Shown in pieces: positions 25,705 to 37,924 of a stretch of 64,000 bases of DNA; the first letter of the stretch is position 1; each line of letters starts with the position of its first letter. Origin of the DNA: Moringa oleifera (taxonomy: Eukaryota > Streptophyta > Magnoliopsida > Brassicales > Moringaceae); the NCBI GenBank assembly GCA_021397835.1, contig JAJFZO010000724.1:2021001-2085000 (forward strand). Direction: 5' to 3'. The notes under the pieces are model-generated. The model was not told where the DNA came from and made no database searches. It saw only the letters and a program-made list of their open reading frames with translations. A program made the position numbers and the translations under genes.

Positions 25705-26493
25705 ATGACTCGGCCTTGCAGCAACAATATGGGAGGCAACGAGAACTCGCGCCGCCCGTTCTCAACGAGCAGGGAAGGTGTCAAGATCTTTGGTGTTCGC
25801 TTAACGGACGGGTCCGCCGTCAAGAAGAGCATTGGCACGGTAAACTGGCCGCCCGCTCACTACCGTTCATCGTTGTCCTCCACGGTCTCACTGGACCACT
25901 CGAGCGACGTGTCCGGGTCTTTGAACAGGAGTATGGATAGAAAGAGGTCACAATGGACAGAAAAGGAGCATCTTCTGTTCTTAATTGGTCTTCAGAGACT
26001 CGGGAAAGGGGATTGGAGTGGTATATCACGAAAATTCGTCGTTTCAAGGACTCCCTCTCAGGTAGCCAGTCATGCACAGAAGTATTTTTTGCGGCAGAAT
26101 AATTCTAAAGCAGCAAAACGACGACCTAGCGTCTTTGACATGGTTCCGACGAATGGTTTAGACTTAGATACAGTGACAGAACTGCAAGAACAGGTGTCAA
26201 CGACTTGGGCATCAGAAGGTGATACTCCGCGGGAGACAACTGATCAAGCTCAAGAAACGTCTAGATTTGCAGCCATGGAAGCTGCAGGGTTCTTCCCGGC
26301 ATACGCTTATGTGCCTATCTCTAGAAAGTTTTGGCCATCGCACGTTGCTGCGAGGGCAAAACAGCTTTCTCAGCATCACGTACTCCTAAAGCCTATTCCT
26401 CTCCTTGTCAAGGGTTCTTTCAATGTTGAAGATGAAACTGACTGGCAAGTCTTCTCAGCTTCTAATAGCGGAGAGTCTAGCGAGGCCACTTAA
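25705..26493 (+). CDS. single-repeat SHAQKYF-type MYB transcription factor, zinc knuckle degenerate
   Basis: One uninterrupted frame of 262 aa. Residues 84-131 form a single MYB repeat ([15 protein letters not shown]...) ending in SHAQKYF at 122-128, the signature of the plant MYBS3/KUA1-like family; these bind TATCCA or I-box type sites and often repress transcription. Residues 28-33 (IFGVRL) match the family's R/KLFGVRL motif. Family members usually open MTRRCSHC with a CCHC zinc knuckle. Here the opening is [19 protein letters not shown], which lines up with it but keeps only one Cys, so zinc binding should be lost. The start is supported by that alignment and by the TATA box. The paralogue I know best in this family has an intron; this gene shows none. 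A truncated copy of its 3' end lies 11.6 kb downstream. Confidence 0.9.
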   Translation: MTRPCSNNMGGNENSRRPFSTSREGVKIFGVRLTDGSAVKKSIGTVNWPPAHYRSSLSSTVSLDHSSDVSGSLNRSMDRKRSQWTEKEHLLFLIGLQRLGKGDWSGISRKFVVSRTPSQVASHAQKYFLRQNNSKAAKRRPSVFDMVPTNGLDLDTVTELQEQVSTTWASEGDTPRETTDQAQETSRFAAMEAAGFFPAYAYVPISRKFWPSHVAARAKQLSQHHVLLKPIPLLVKGSFNVEDETDWQVFSASNSGESSEAT

Positions 26494-27388
26494 ATTATGT
26501 GATATATAATGAACGTAATACGGTGCCACGCTTTTTAGTTATTTTTTTTTTCTTGTGTTCAGTTCCGTCTTACGAAGACCCTTTATGATTTACTCATATT
26601 TGAATTTATTTTAACATTAAAAAAAAGATTTATGAGATATATGGGTTATGATTAATATAAACCCACATATTGGTATTACATCAACTGAAAAAAAGAAGAA
26701 GAGAATAATTGAATTTAGAATATGATGTGTATATATATATATAGAGAGAGAGAGAGTATTAATATTAAAGAAGTCTATGCATGTGTATATAATATAATCA
26801 TGCTAGTTATGTTAATTTAAAGTAATTAATTTTTTTAATTGTTGAGAGTTCAGTCTTTTTTTTTCTTAATTATTACAGAATTGTGTGCAATTATTAATGT
26901 TTACCTTTTCATGATTTTGTTTTTTTTTTGTTTAATTTGATTTGAATAAAATATAAATTCGAAAGCCAATTTACTTATCGAATCTATGTTGAACATATTC
27001 TTCAACATTGAATTAATAGTACAAATAATCGCACCGTTTAACATTTAATTTATATTAATGTAAATAATTTGATACAAAAATTAACAATTTTATAATAAAT
27101 AACTAATCCAAATCTATTTAATGAATGGTAAATTATTTGAATATTACTTACCTTAGAAAGAGATATTTCACTTGAAATATTATAAGAATCACACTAATAA
27201 GAAGTTGTATCAATTACTTTAAATTTTTTTAAATGATAATATTGACACAACATATAATACCATCCATATGTGTTATCTGTATCCAATATTGTCACTTTAC
27301 ATGTATAATTTTATTTTATATAAAAAAACAACACAAATCATCAAAGTAAAGATATAAAGTAGTAACTATTGAGCTTTAATTTAAAATT
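26494..27388. other. 3' flank of the MYB gene
   Basis: AT-rich flank. The part to about 26880 is matched by the second copy near 38.1-38.56 kb. It includes a (TA)n(GA)n microsatellite at 26729-26757. No gene is seen in the remainder. Confidence 0.6.
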
Positions 27389-28650
27389 GTTGAGATAGGA
27401 ATTTTTATGAAAATTTGTTTTTATCTTTATTTCTTATTTCAAATCCTTGCGGATCTTATCCTTATTTAATTTTTTTAATAGTTATTTAGGAATTTAAATT
27501 TTTGATAATTACATTGAAAATAAATGGCATATTCATTCAAGATAATGCTTATCAATTTTTTATAGCTATTTGATCCTTGTTTTTTCACAATAAATACTTA
27601 AAAGGTGATGAGAAGGTTCTAAACATCCCATTCTTGTATTGTATATTCTGCAAATTAAGAGTTGTGGGGTCCTTTATTCTTAGGGAGAGTGTTCTCCCAA
27701 TAAGAGGGTACTCCATAAGAGATGCTAATCTTCTCATTGTATTTGAAGTTTCTTTTCTAGTAGACATATTGTTGAACTAAGTAAATTTATTTGTTCTCTC
27801 TCTATTTTTCTCTTTAGCTTATTTATTATTATTATTACTATTATCTTTGAATTGTTATCTTATGTGTATCTCCTTCTCATAATTTCCAACGATTGGTTTT
27901 AAAGCTTTACTTGTTATTTTTTGATTACGCCATAAGATTTTCATTGTAATTGAAAGATGATAGTATTAGGTTCCATCAAGTTTAAGATTTAAAGTTCAAC
28001 AGTACCAATTCTTCAGTTTGGAAGTTAAAGATCCATGCATAAGATTTTTATTATAATTCAAAGATGGTAGGGTTAGGTTTTATCAAGTTTAACATCTAAA
28101 GTTCAATGGTTCCAATTATCCTCTTTAGAAGTTGAAGATGTATGCGAGTTCCTTGAAGGATGGACATGCCATAACCCTTACTAGAATAGAAAAGAAGCTA
28201 GAAGAGATATTTGACACTAATTTTGCTAAGAGATACAAACTGGCAATGGTAGATATATATTTAATTAGCGCTAGAAGAGGTAAATGAATTCGAAGCAAAC
28301 AATTGAAGATAGTTGGAGGAATATTAGTGTTTTTATAAAATGGGATAAATAACTATTTTGTTTTATTTGATGGATTTGCTTATGTATATCATTAAAGCTG
28401 GAGATTTTACAGTTGAAAGTGAAGAATATAATGTGAAGTTTGAACATATTGTTATTCATTTACTGTGAGCTTAGGATATTTATAGATGTGATGTTAACCA
28501 TGATGCCTACTTATGATGAAGGTTGTTTAATAATTTATTATACAATTTTATTGTGTTTGAAGTTTTCTTTTAGTGAAAAATATTTTTTGTTCTACTCTTG
28601 GAGATGTAGATATATTTGTTCTCTCTTTATTTTTCTTTTATTTTACTCAC
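27389..28650 (+). mobile_element. heavily deleted Ty1/copia retrotransposon
   Basis: A 5' LTR-like block runs from TGTTGAGATAGG (27389) to about 27890. It is followed by ATTGGTTTTAAAGCTTTA, a decayed form of the copia primer-binding site TGGTATCAGAGC. The interior (27900-28450) reads as copia Gag broken by stops: KFNGSNYPL-KLKMYA near 28095-28140 and then a stretch like IEKKLEEIFDTNFAKRYKLAMVD. A block at about 28541-28650 (TTTGAAGTTTTCTTTTAG ... TTGTTCTCTCTTTATTTTTC) repeats LTR sequence at 27738-27832, so it is the remains of the 3' LTR. Nearly all of gag-pol is missing and the element cannot move on its own. Confidence 0.65.
27931..28144 (+). repeat. 107-bp tandem duplication of the copia gag start
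   Basis: Two copies begin CATAAGATTTT at 27931 and 28038 and share ATCAAGTTTAA and AAAGTTCAA, then diverge by scattered changes. Both cover the segment encoding the conserved F-x-G-S-N-x-x-x-W-K-L-K motif of copia Gag. Confidence 0.7.
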
Positions 28651-30328
28651 AAAAAAAATATCGCACATATAGGATCACTTACAACTATTACAATATCATG
28701 TAATTTACTCTTATTCTTATACATGAACTCTTCAAGGGAAAGTGTTTGTTTTTATGACATTATATATTCTTCAATTTGTGAGTCCATTGTAGAGAAGTTA
28801 CAAAATATATATAACAATAATTTAATTTATAAGTTAAAATTTTATTTTGGTTATGATCATCGATATATAAAACATGTTGATTTCAACTATGAAACATTAG
28901 AGCAATAATGATATCATACATACTAACATAATAATAATATTATTATTTTTATTTGCACATGTTCATAAGTGATGTAATCTCTCATATCTTAAGATTAACA
29001 TATTCACGGATAACAACACATTACTACAAATTTATTTTGATTTTTCATGCATCATATACACAAAAAAAAAGAAATATTTTCATTTTTTAACAATTGCTTA
29101 TGTGACAAGAAAAATAATTGGTGTTTTATTTTTATTTAAAACATTCTCATTGATCTTAAGTGCAACTCAAATCCATAATGTAATTTCTTGCGATTATAAA
29201 TTATAGTTTAATAATGTTAACATAAGTAAATTGCTTAATGTCATTCATAAAAAAGAGAATAACAAATATTTATAGTTATATTTATTATATTTTATATTTG
29301 AACAGTACATACCTTTTTATTTCAATTGTAATCATTATGTTCTTGAAATTTTTATTTTTTCATCATAATTTGATCCTAAATAAGAGTGTACAGTTTCAAC
29401 CTTTCAAGAACATCTAAACAAATAAAAAACTAATAATTTTTGTTATCATAAAAATAAAAGAAAAATGTTAACAAAGAGAAAATTAATTTAAATTAAGTAT
29501 AAGATGTATGCCATCAAATATGTATCATTCTTGAAACATGATGGAATATTACCATAACAAACAAGTTTAAATCTATGTGTTTTTGATTGTGGTAGAACTA
29601 TAGATACTTGTTACTTTATAGATCCTGAAATTTTGGATACATAATATTTTCTTTTGTAAGCAACTCTAAGTATTTAGATTCTCGATTTTTTAGAATTTTT
29701 ACGCATAAATGATCATCCTATAAACATAATAAAATAAATATGATGAGTTCAAATTTATTGTTTGTATTTATAAGATAATATATACAATATATTATTGAAT
29801 ATGGATATACTTATTCATCCTTGCATCACGTTAATTGAACATTATTTATAAATATTTTAAAAACACTATAAAACACATAATATTATAAACTTACGATTAT
29901 TGAATTTACAAAATAATAACTAAAAGAAATTAATTAGAAGAATGAATGAGCTTACTAAACCTATATATTAAAAATTAGTTTTAATCAAATGACATTAAAG
30001 ATTTTGTAATTATATTATAAATATTTTAAAATAATAACATTAAATATTTTTAAACATACTTTGACATAATTTATAATACTTTACTATATATGATGTTTTC
30101 ACATAACAGTGAATTGCAGCATCATCATTCTCCATCAAAATTAATTTCCGTCCTTTTCAAGAAGTTACTCATGAAACTACAACATCCAACTGGATATAAT
30201 TAAATATTGAATTTGACAAATAAACACCAACCTGCCTAAAAGTTTACCTTTTTATTAATCATCATTGAAAAGTAAATGTTATAACAAATGGTCATTTTGA
30301 TTTTATAGAAAATATTTCTAAATAATTC
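28651..30328. other. AT-rich spacer between the copia relic and the CACTA element
   Basis: No supported gene or RNA. Short open frames at 28440-28908 are A/T-driven and lack motifs. Confidence 0.6.
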
Positions 30329-30779
30329 ATTACAAAAAATCTAATTTTAATGACAAATTAACAATAGATAAGATTGATAATTAAAATTGTGAAAAAAACT
30401 AACATCTGAATTTTGTATCTGTCGTTAATTAGTGACTAATTCGCCACTAATACAAATATATTGTTAAAATAGTGATAGATTAATATCTATAACTAGTTTA
30501 ACGATCGATACACGTCTGTTGTTAGTTTAGCGACTAATATTAGTCTATCGCTAATTTAGAGATAGATAAGAATCTGTCACTAAACTCAATGGCTAAACTA
30601 CAAACTGATTAGCAACTAACAAATCTATCGTTAATAAAATTTAATTTTTAAAATTTAATTTTAAATTATAATTAAATAAAATAAAATAAACTAAAATTCA
30701 TAAAACAATATAATAAATACAAGATCATATTTTGTTCTTGTCAAACACAATATTCATACAAAAAATTTATCTAATTATC

Positions 30780-32350
30780 AGGCGGTGCTAAGGGCGCGCT
30801 TTCTAGAAGAAGAGTATGCACTTATTCGTATCAAAATCTCTCTGTAAGCACTATCGCAACTCAGTCTCAAAGCGTATGCGATGATGCTCCCTCGCCCTAC
30901 GCTCCTTTACCAATCTCTCTTTTAAAGTCCTATGCTCCTCCTCTATACGTTCCTCCAAAGACTTACGCTTGAGCTTTATGCGCTTTTCCATAGCCTTTAC
31001 CTGAGAGCGCATATCTTGCATAGCTGCATCATCAACAGAGCATCCACTACTAGAGCTATCGCTTGAATACCATGATAGAGTTTACTCTTAGGCCCTATAC
31101 ACTTAACACTTTTTCTCTCCACCTTCTGCCTCATAGTAAGGCTTACTGTAGTCTACCTCAAACATATTAAAAGATTCCTCCTATGATTGAGAAGCTGAGG
31201 TAACCAACTCCTCAAACTGTTCCTATAATAAATAAAACATTTTGTTAACTCGTCATTAGCTGAATTGAAGAGTGAAATAAAAAAAGATATAATTAAAGTT
31301 ATTTATTAAATGTTAAAAACAACAAACTTACATTTGCTTTCTTAGAGCACTCATTTATAAACTTGTCAAGATTAAACTTTTTAGTGTGAGTATTTTTGAA
31401 AAAGCTTTATTACAATAGGCTCACGACCCAACTCTCGTGCCTTAAAAAAAATAAAAATACATGATAAATAATAGCATTTTCACTTATATTTATTTAAGTA
31501 ATTTAAATATCATACATACCAAGCGTCAATAATGGTTCTACAGTGAACATGAATTGGCACTATGTTGAGAGGGATCTGACCTAAGTTCGTTTTGTTTTGT
31601 TCCGTCGATTGCGGGACATGGTCTTTCACTTTTGTTTGTGCTTCGATCAATTTCATTCTATCTATCATTGCTCCTATACAGTATTAGGGACAAAGTAAGG
31701 CTTATTTCTTACTTTATGACAACATACATACATCAAATTAGCATATTGATCCATAGCTTAAGCCTCCCATACAGCTTTCACCACATCCATAGCCTTATCC
31801 CATATAAAATGTTTCAACAACAAAATAAATGTTAGTAAGTATGATAAAATGTACGAAATTTTTTTTGGTAAATAATTATACATACTTTGAATTCCTCATA
31901 ATAAAAATCTTTGGTTTCCCGAGAAATCATCTTCTAGGGGTATCTACATGGATTGGCCTTCTCTTGAAAATTTTTATAAATATTCGTAAAGTATTAATGT
32001 GAAGGCTCGATTTTGCAAATAAGATAACAAATAAATATTGAAAAAAATTATAAAAATATTAATAATAAGTACTAAAAACAATAATTATAAATACTTACAT
32101 GTTATTGTCTACATAAATTTACTGTCTACCTGAAATTTGCATACTCATTGAGGTAGGCAACCTACTAGCAGCGAAGCCAAAAAAGGCTAAAACATGTGAA
32201 GATGATGCAGCTCTGTCCTCTTCTTCATCCTGGATATGTGGAAGTGAAGATTTAGATCATGGATCTCTCCCTCCAGAGTCATTTCTCCCTTGGGAGTCAC
32301 CTTATCTCCCACGGTTTCTCATCTAATCATGATAATGAACTTGATAGGAT
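30780..32350 (-). pseudogene. TNPA-like (Transposase_24 type) relic of the CACTA element
   Basis: Reading the minus strand, blocks such as EELVTSASQS, FNMFEVDYSKPYYEAEGG and a charged coiled-coil-like tail resemble the second gene of plant CACTA elements. The frame is broken by many stops and frameshifts. The 30780-31240 segment is distinctly less AT-rich than its surroundings, as expected of former coding sequence. Identification rests on the context and general character rather than one diagnostic motif. Confidence 0.45.
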
Positions 32351-32439
32351 TAAGTTAGCTTGATAGATTTATAAAAAAATCAATAAAATTTTCCTTGAAA
32401 ATCGAACTAAAACTCTCTGAAATACATGATGAAAAGACA

Positions 32440-33250
32440 ATATAACAAAAGCCAGTTTAATACACATTTCCTATAATAGATTAAGGTCTTTTTCTTCCTT
32501 GTCCTCTTCCTCCATAGGATAGTTTTTAATCTGGCTCATTTGACAAATTTTTTCTTCTTTATCAATATCTGTTAATGTCTTACCTATATCATTTAAGAAT
32601 ATAAGATGATTATCCGTATCATTCTCAATTTGATGGACATCTCTCTCATCATTTTAAAAAGGAGCATCTTAACCTGATCCATAAATCAAATTAGCATTTG
32701 AAAGTTAAATGATAGACCTGGCTTTTATCTTGTAAACAGTCCACCAGTCATGATTATCATGCCTTAAACTTGGATAAGAAACATAATAAACTTAAATTTC
32801 TTATAAAATTAGGACAAATGGTTCATACTTATTTAATCTCTTTGTATGATTCATATCCACTAGATTATATGATGTATTTACTTTTGTATCCACAATCAGT
32901 ATAAGATCAAACCATTCACACTCGAATAAAATGAATCTCTTAATTGATAATGTAGAATATTTTAATTATAACACTTCCACCAATATACCGAGATAGTCAC
33001 TTTCATTGTAGAATAAAATGAATCTCTTGATTAATAATGTATTATAATTGGACCCTTTAATGCAAACTCCTCTATTCATTGTAGCTCTGTCTGAACAGTA
33101 TCTTTTAGTTTAAAATTTATACCCATTGAAATAGTAACTTAGGTATGATTTCACCGACTTTAGTGAACTTTTTGCAACATCCCTGATAAAATTATTATCA
33201 ATAAAGTTTAGTGGATCATGCGCTTGTAAATATTAAAAATATGAGTCATT
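32440..33250 (-). pseudogene. TNP2 transposase C-terminal (DUF4216-like) relic
   Basis: The minus-strand translation contains FECEWFDL then VDMNHTKRLNKYEPFVL then VYYVSYPSLRHDNHDWWTVY. This follows the pattern of the DUF4216 domain found downstream of CACTA TNP2 transposases (CDWFD ... EPFVLA ... QVFYV.DP ... WxVV). Stops and frameshifts break it. A fragment AATAAAATGAATCTCTT occurs twice (about 32935 and 33011), showing a further local duplication. Confidence 0.6.
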
Positions 33251-34264
33251 TGACTACATTTACCAAAAATGATTTAACCAAACAAGAGTTTAGATTACAA
33301 GTACTCATGTATAAATTAAACCAATTAGAAAGTTAAAGCTCTAATAGAATGCATATAGTTATATATATTGTTATATTTTCTCATGTTTTCGTTGGTTGTA
33401 AATGATTAAATTTTGGATTTTGACTATGTTTTATATTTATTAGGGTGGATTGAGAATAAGATGGACTCAAATTTATTATTTTAAGATGAAAAGTTGCATT
33501 CCAAGAGATGTGAATGAACTCGAAGATGTCTTTGGATAAGGCATTAGCACACCTAATAATATTGGAATTCTACTGAACCATGACTTTATCATTTATTTAA
33601 AAAGTAGTTGTAAAAATCTTATTTTTATCTTAATTTATCTTTAAGAGTTTTAGTTAAAATAGGTGATTATATTTAAGGATTATTATATAAAGATTAGGTA
33701 GTTCCTTCAAAGGAACATCCATAGTTTATTTTCTACCTTCTTCTTTTCTTAGATCTTTTTTTTTTTATGGATTGCTAAGCATCTATTCTAGTCAAAGGAT
33801 AATTAAGAGTTTGATTATTCAAGAATTATGAGATTTAACTGATTTTATTTGTTTTATTATTTTTTCATTGTTTATTTATCTTCTGTGCTTGTTCAAAATA
33901 ATATGTTGGTTGATCGTAATGAAAAAAGGTCATTTGTTTAATCATCAAAATAATAGATTACTAATTAGAATTTTAAATCCGTAATTGTTTAAGTCCTCGA
34001 ATATAATTAGTAAATAATATAGTTGATTGCAAAAAAAAAAAAAGATTTTCAATTTATGTTATTAAGATATATAGTCTAGTTTAAATAAATCTATATATGT
34101 GTTTATTGGCTAGAATTGGTAGTTTATTTAATTCTTAATGCTCTTAGTAAATTAAATCTTAAGACTGTATCTAGGTTATTTATTGACAAGAAAAATAATT
34201 AAAGATAGTATCAACAACCATAACCAATTCAATGAAGATTAAAAGATTTTTATTTTTGCATCAA

Positions 34265-34750
34265 TGATTGATTCCTAAATCAAATTTAAAATTAACAACT
34301 ATAGAATTTAATTAATATTTAAATTAAATTTTATAAAAATATAATTAAATTATTTATCTTAAATCGTATTCTAATTAAATTGTTATCTATCTAATTTAAT
34401 ATAAACTAAAATTTTAATTAACCTATAAAATTAATAATTAAAAAATTTAATTAATACCTAAGTAATTTAAATTTAATAAAACTATAATTAAATTATTTTG
34501 TTAAATTACAAATTGATTAAATTATCTTCTAAATAATCTAACATAAACTAAATTTATTAGCAAATAAAATTAATAATTATAAAATTTAATTAATATCTAA
34601 CTAATTTAAATTCTATAAAAATCTAATTGAAGTATTTATCTTAAATTACAACCAAATTAACTATTACCTAATAATATAACATAAATTAAATTTATTAAAA
34701 ATAAAAAAATAATTAAAAAATATATTTAAATTCTAAATAATTTTTGTAAT
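34265..34750. repeat. about 140-bp AT-rich tandem repeat, 3.5 copies, inside the CACTA element
   Basis: Units start ATAAACTAAA at 34401 and 34543 and ATAAATTAAA at 34681, with an earlier diverged unit from about 34265. Each contains TTTAATTAATA and a TTATCTTAAAT- or TTGTTAAATTA-like word. It sits where the 5' half of the transposase gene would be expected. Confidence 0.65.
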
Positions 34751-34959
34751 TACCAAATCTAATCATAATATTCGTATACAAGATTTTTCAACCATTAATA
34801 TTATTGATAAAAATTTCTACAATTCTTCGCATAAGTTATCAAGCAAAAAAAGTAACATCACACAGTGAAAAAGAATATGGCTGTTCCTAGTGGAGAAAAT
34901 AGAGGAGAAAATGGCATAGACCAAGATGTGGGACAGAGAGATAGTGGTATAAACAAATA

Positions 34960-35160
34960 TGAATTTGAGACAGCAAGATAAATGAGGGGGAAAGGGAGTT
35001 GCACTTGCTGGTGAAAGGAAAAAAATTTAAGAATCTATATAGATAGATACAGAGACAACAAGAAAAATAGGAGATAAGGAGTGGGTGAAAGGAAAAAAAA
35101 ATAAGAAGTTGTATAGATAGATGCAGAGACAGCAAGAGAATTAGAGGGAAAGAAAACAAA
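34960..35160. repeat. 74-bp purine-rich tandem repeat, about 2.5 copies
   Basis: GGTGAAAGGAAAAAAA recurs at 35010 and 35084, each followed by a TATAGATAGAT(A/G)CAGAGAC word. An earlier partial copy ends near 34990. The open minus-strand frame across it is a low-complexity consequence of the repeat. Confidence 0.7.
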
Positions 35161-35279
35161 AAATAAGGCTTCAATTTATAATGTCTTAGTGACGGCTATA
35201 AGTGGCAGTCGCTAAAAGTGAAATCTAGCCATCGAACTTGAGTCCATTGTTGACTCAACAGTGAAAGTGAAATCCAACC

Positions 35280-35890
35280 AAGGCATGGCCTCATTCGAAG
35301 GCCATGATTGCTACCTTGGTGGCCATGGCTACCTTGAAGGTCATGGTTGCCTTTGTGGCCATGCATGGATGCTTTCACAATAACCATGCATGGCCTTTGC
35401 AGCCATGGCTACCACTTTCGAAGGCCATTGCTACCTTCATGACCATGTGTGGAGGCTTTCGTGATAAGCATGCATGGCTGCCGTCGCGACCATGGTTACC
35501 TTAATGCCCAACCATGCATGAAGCCTTTTGCAGCAGCCATGGCTGCCTTCACAACCATAGCTAATGCCTTCGAAGGCCATAACAACATTCATAGCCATGG
35601 CAACCCTCGCAACCATGCATGGCTGCCTTCGAGGGTAACAAGCTAGCAACCATGCATGGCTACCTTCGAAGGCAACAAGCTGGTGATCGACCATGCATGG
35701 CTACATTTGAAGGCGGCTAGCTTGCTACCGGAACTACCATGCATGGCTGCCTTCGAAGGCAGCATGCTGGCGGCCATTGCTACGTTCAAACGCAATAATT
35801 AAGTTAGCGACCATGGCCGCCTCCGAAGATAGTAAGCTTGCAGCCTTGGCCATTGCCACTGTGGTGGTCGCTAGGTTGCCTTCCTGCATA
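35280..35890. repeat. GC-rich array of palindromic words (CATGCATG and CTTCGAAG) in the CACTA subterminal region
   Basis: Irregular repeats of about 40-50 bp built from ACCATGCATGGCTGCC, CTTCGAAGGC and AACAAGCTGG-like words. CATGCATG occurs eight times (35360, 35385, 35469, 35513, 35614, 35651, 35692, 35738). GCCATGG and TTCGAAGG recur between them. The block is roughly half G+C in a region otherwise over 70% A+T. GC-rich subterminal repeats are common in plant CACTA elements; CATGCATG is also the RY element recognised by B3-domain seed regulators. Short frames in it (35304-35694) are repeat artefacts. Confidence 0.8.
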
Positions 35891-36130
35891 GAAAAATTTA
35901 GTTATTAATCTATTTTTAAGTTGATTAATAATGAGTATAAATTAAATTAAAAATAAATTTAGAGACCACGATAACATATGTCGCTAATGTATGTCGTTGA
36001 TCTATTATTATTTCGTCACTATGTTAAAATTTTTATTCTATAACAAATCTATTACTATTCTATCACTATTTAGTGATAGATATCATCAGTTGCTATATTT
36101 TGTCATTATTTTTACTTTTTTTTTGTAGTA

Positions 36131-37924
36131 GTTTTTGCATATGCTCAATCAAATCATGCAAAGCATTTAAATCATATTTAGACGTAAAGTGTATCGAAAG
36201 TAAATTAAAAGAACCCAAAATGGCTTATAAAACCTCTTCGTATTAATATCGCATAAATTTAAATTTCATGTTATCAAACATCTAAAGAGGAAGTTACCTT
36301 GTTTTGTATTTTAAGAATACAATAAGACAACCCTAAATCTTAATCCACCAAGAAGGTTGTTACAAACTGAAAGTTGTCCATATGTTCAACCATTAAGGAT
36401 GATCCACATAGGTTATGCTTAAAATTTTTCTTTTAAAATTAAGTAGAAGGCAACCTTACATTGTTAACAAAAAAAATAAAATAAAATAAAATCACCATGT
36501 CTAAAAGTGTCAAAAATCTCTTGGTCGAATAACCTCAAGAAAGAAAAAAGAAACAATTTTTTTTTTTTTTTTGCTTTTACACATTTGATTGATAAGCAGC
36601 TTGCCCTTTTTTAGAATTTAGTTAAGTTATAATTTGAAATATTAAATATTTATAATTTAGTCCATCTTTTTAGTTGAACACTTTAATTTAGTCCTAAGTA
36701 AAATTCTCAATTTCAATTAAAGCAAAATTTTGTTTTAATTTCAATTATAACTATATTATGTGTAATTTGGTAGGTTCTTAACAAGTTGACAACAAACATA
36801 AATTAAAATTTTAAGCTAGAATTTATCATTTATATTTTTAGATCATTACCGGGCTCTAACAATCCATCATGACCACTTAATCGTTAAGAATGTTAACAGG
36901 GTTTTGATTTAATCTTTTCAGTGACCAATATGTCAATATAATATGATCCTTTCACCATATATCTTAAATGAATGGAAAGTTTGACAAGTTGTTTACTTCC
37001 TAATCATTTATATTAATCTTTTAGCTACTCTAATCAACTTCTTACAATATACCTTGATGAAGGGCTTTACAAATTAATAGGAGATAAGAACAAAATGAGA
37101 TGTATTACTTAAAACATTTAGGGTGATGAATCCTCTTTGGATCACTCATCCACTTTTGCATGCTTCATGCTATATCCAAAAACACCCTCTGTAAGAAATT
37201 GGATAAACACAGATTCGTTTGAGTGAGATTGAAGCATAAAAATCCACATGAAAGATGACTTGATATCTTAAGTCAAAGGATTATTTGCACTACTTACATA
37301 TGAAAGTATGTGCAACTTCAATGAACTTGTATAATAACAAGCACCAACATAATGTCCTTAAGTATTTTACATTATTCAACTTGTAAAATCAGTTGCTTAC
37401 TTCAAAAATAAGGAGGTTTATATGTGCCAGTCTTTTAGTATAGTCGATTCACTTATATTCTTGATAAAACAATGATCAAGCATAGTTTAGGAGCGCGTCT
37501 TTGATGTGTAAGAATCTTATAATTATATCTCATATCTAATTTATATGCAAAACCTATGATGTTCTTAAAACTTTATCTTCATAGGTAAATAACTTAATAA
37601 AAAATTATAAATAAAAAATATTTCATTAATAAATTATTAATTATTTAATACAAATAATAACTAATTTAGTGCTCCTACAACTAAATCTAATTGCCTTATA
37701 GGCTCGTATTAACAATTTCAACTTGAGAAATGAAATTTTATAACCCAACATTGTTCCTTCAAAAATTTCAACTTCGATAACTCGTAATTTTTTGATAATC
37801 AATCTCGTATTAATGCAAAGCCCAACAGTTTGGTAAATATTTTGAAATAGAATTTAAACTTTTATCTAATAATTTGAAATGTTAATAAATTTTAATGTAT
37901 TTAAAAACTTTGTTAAATATAATA
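36131..37924. other. AT-rich spacer right of the CACTA element
   Basis: No supported gene. The composition around 36840-37500 is mildly less AT-rich and may be decayed retroelement, but no motif could be read. Confidence 0.5.

Larger units (their letters stand above)
30329..36130 (-). mobile_element. decayed CACTA (En/Spm) DNA transposon, 5.8 kb
   Basis: The left end reads CATTACAAAAAATCTAATTT then TAATGACAAA. The right end, reversed, reads TACTACAAAAAAAAAG then TAATGACAAA. Both are one base from the CACTACAA terminus typical of plant CACTA elements. Flanking 3-mers ATT and GTT are a near match to a 3-bp target duplication. Subterminal regions carry many short words like GCGACTAAT, TCGCTAA and GTGACGG in both orientations, the usual transposase-binding repeats (30420-30640, 35180-35220, 35960-36110). 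Minus-strand relics of TNP2 and TNPA lie inside in the standard order. The 5' part of TNP2 is missing and replaced by tandem repeats. Confidence 0.75.

Noticed and set aside
34887..35694. Several minus- and plus-strand frames of 60-95 codons
   Set aside because: They follow the 74-bp and GC-rich tandem repeats and encode low-complexity Phe/Leu/Ser or His/Gly/Met strings.
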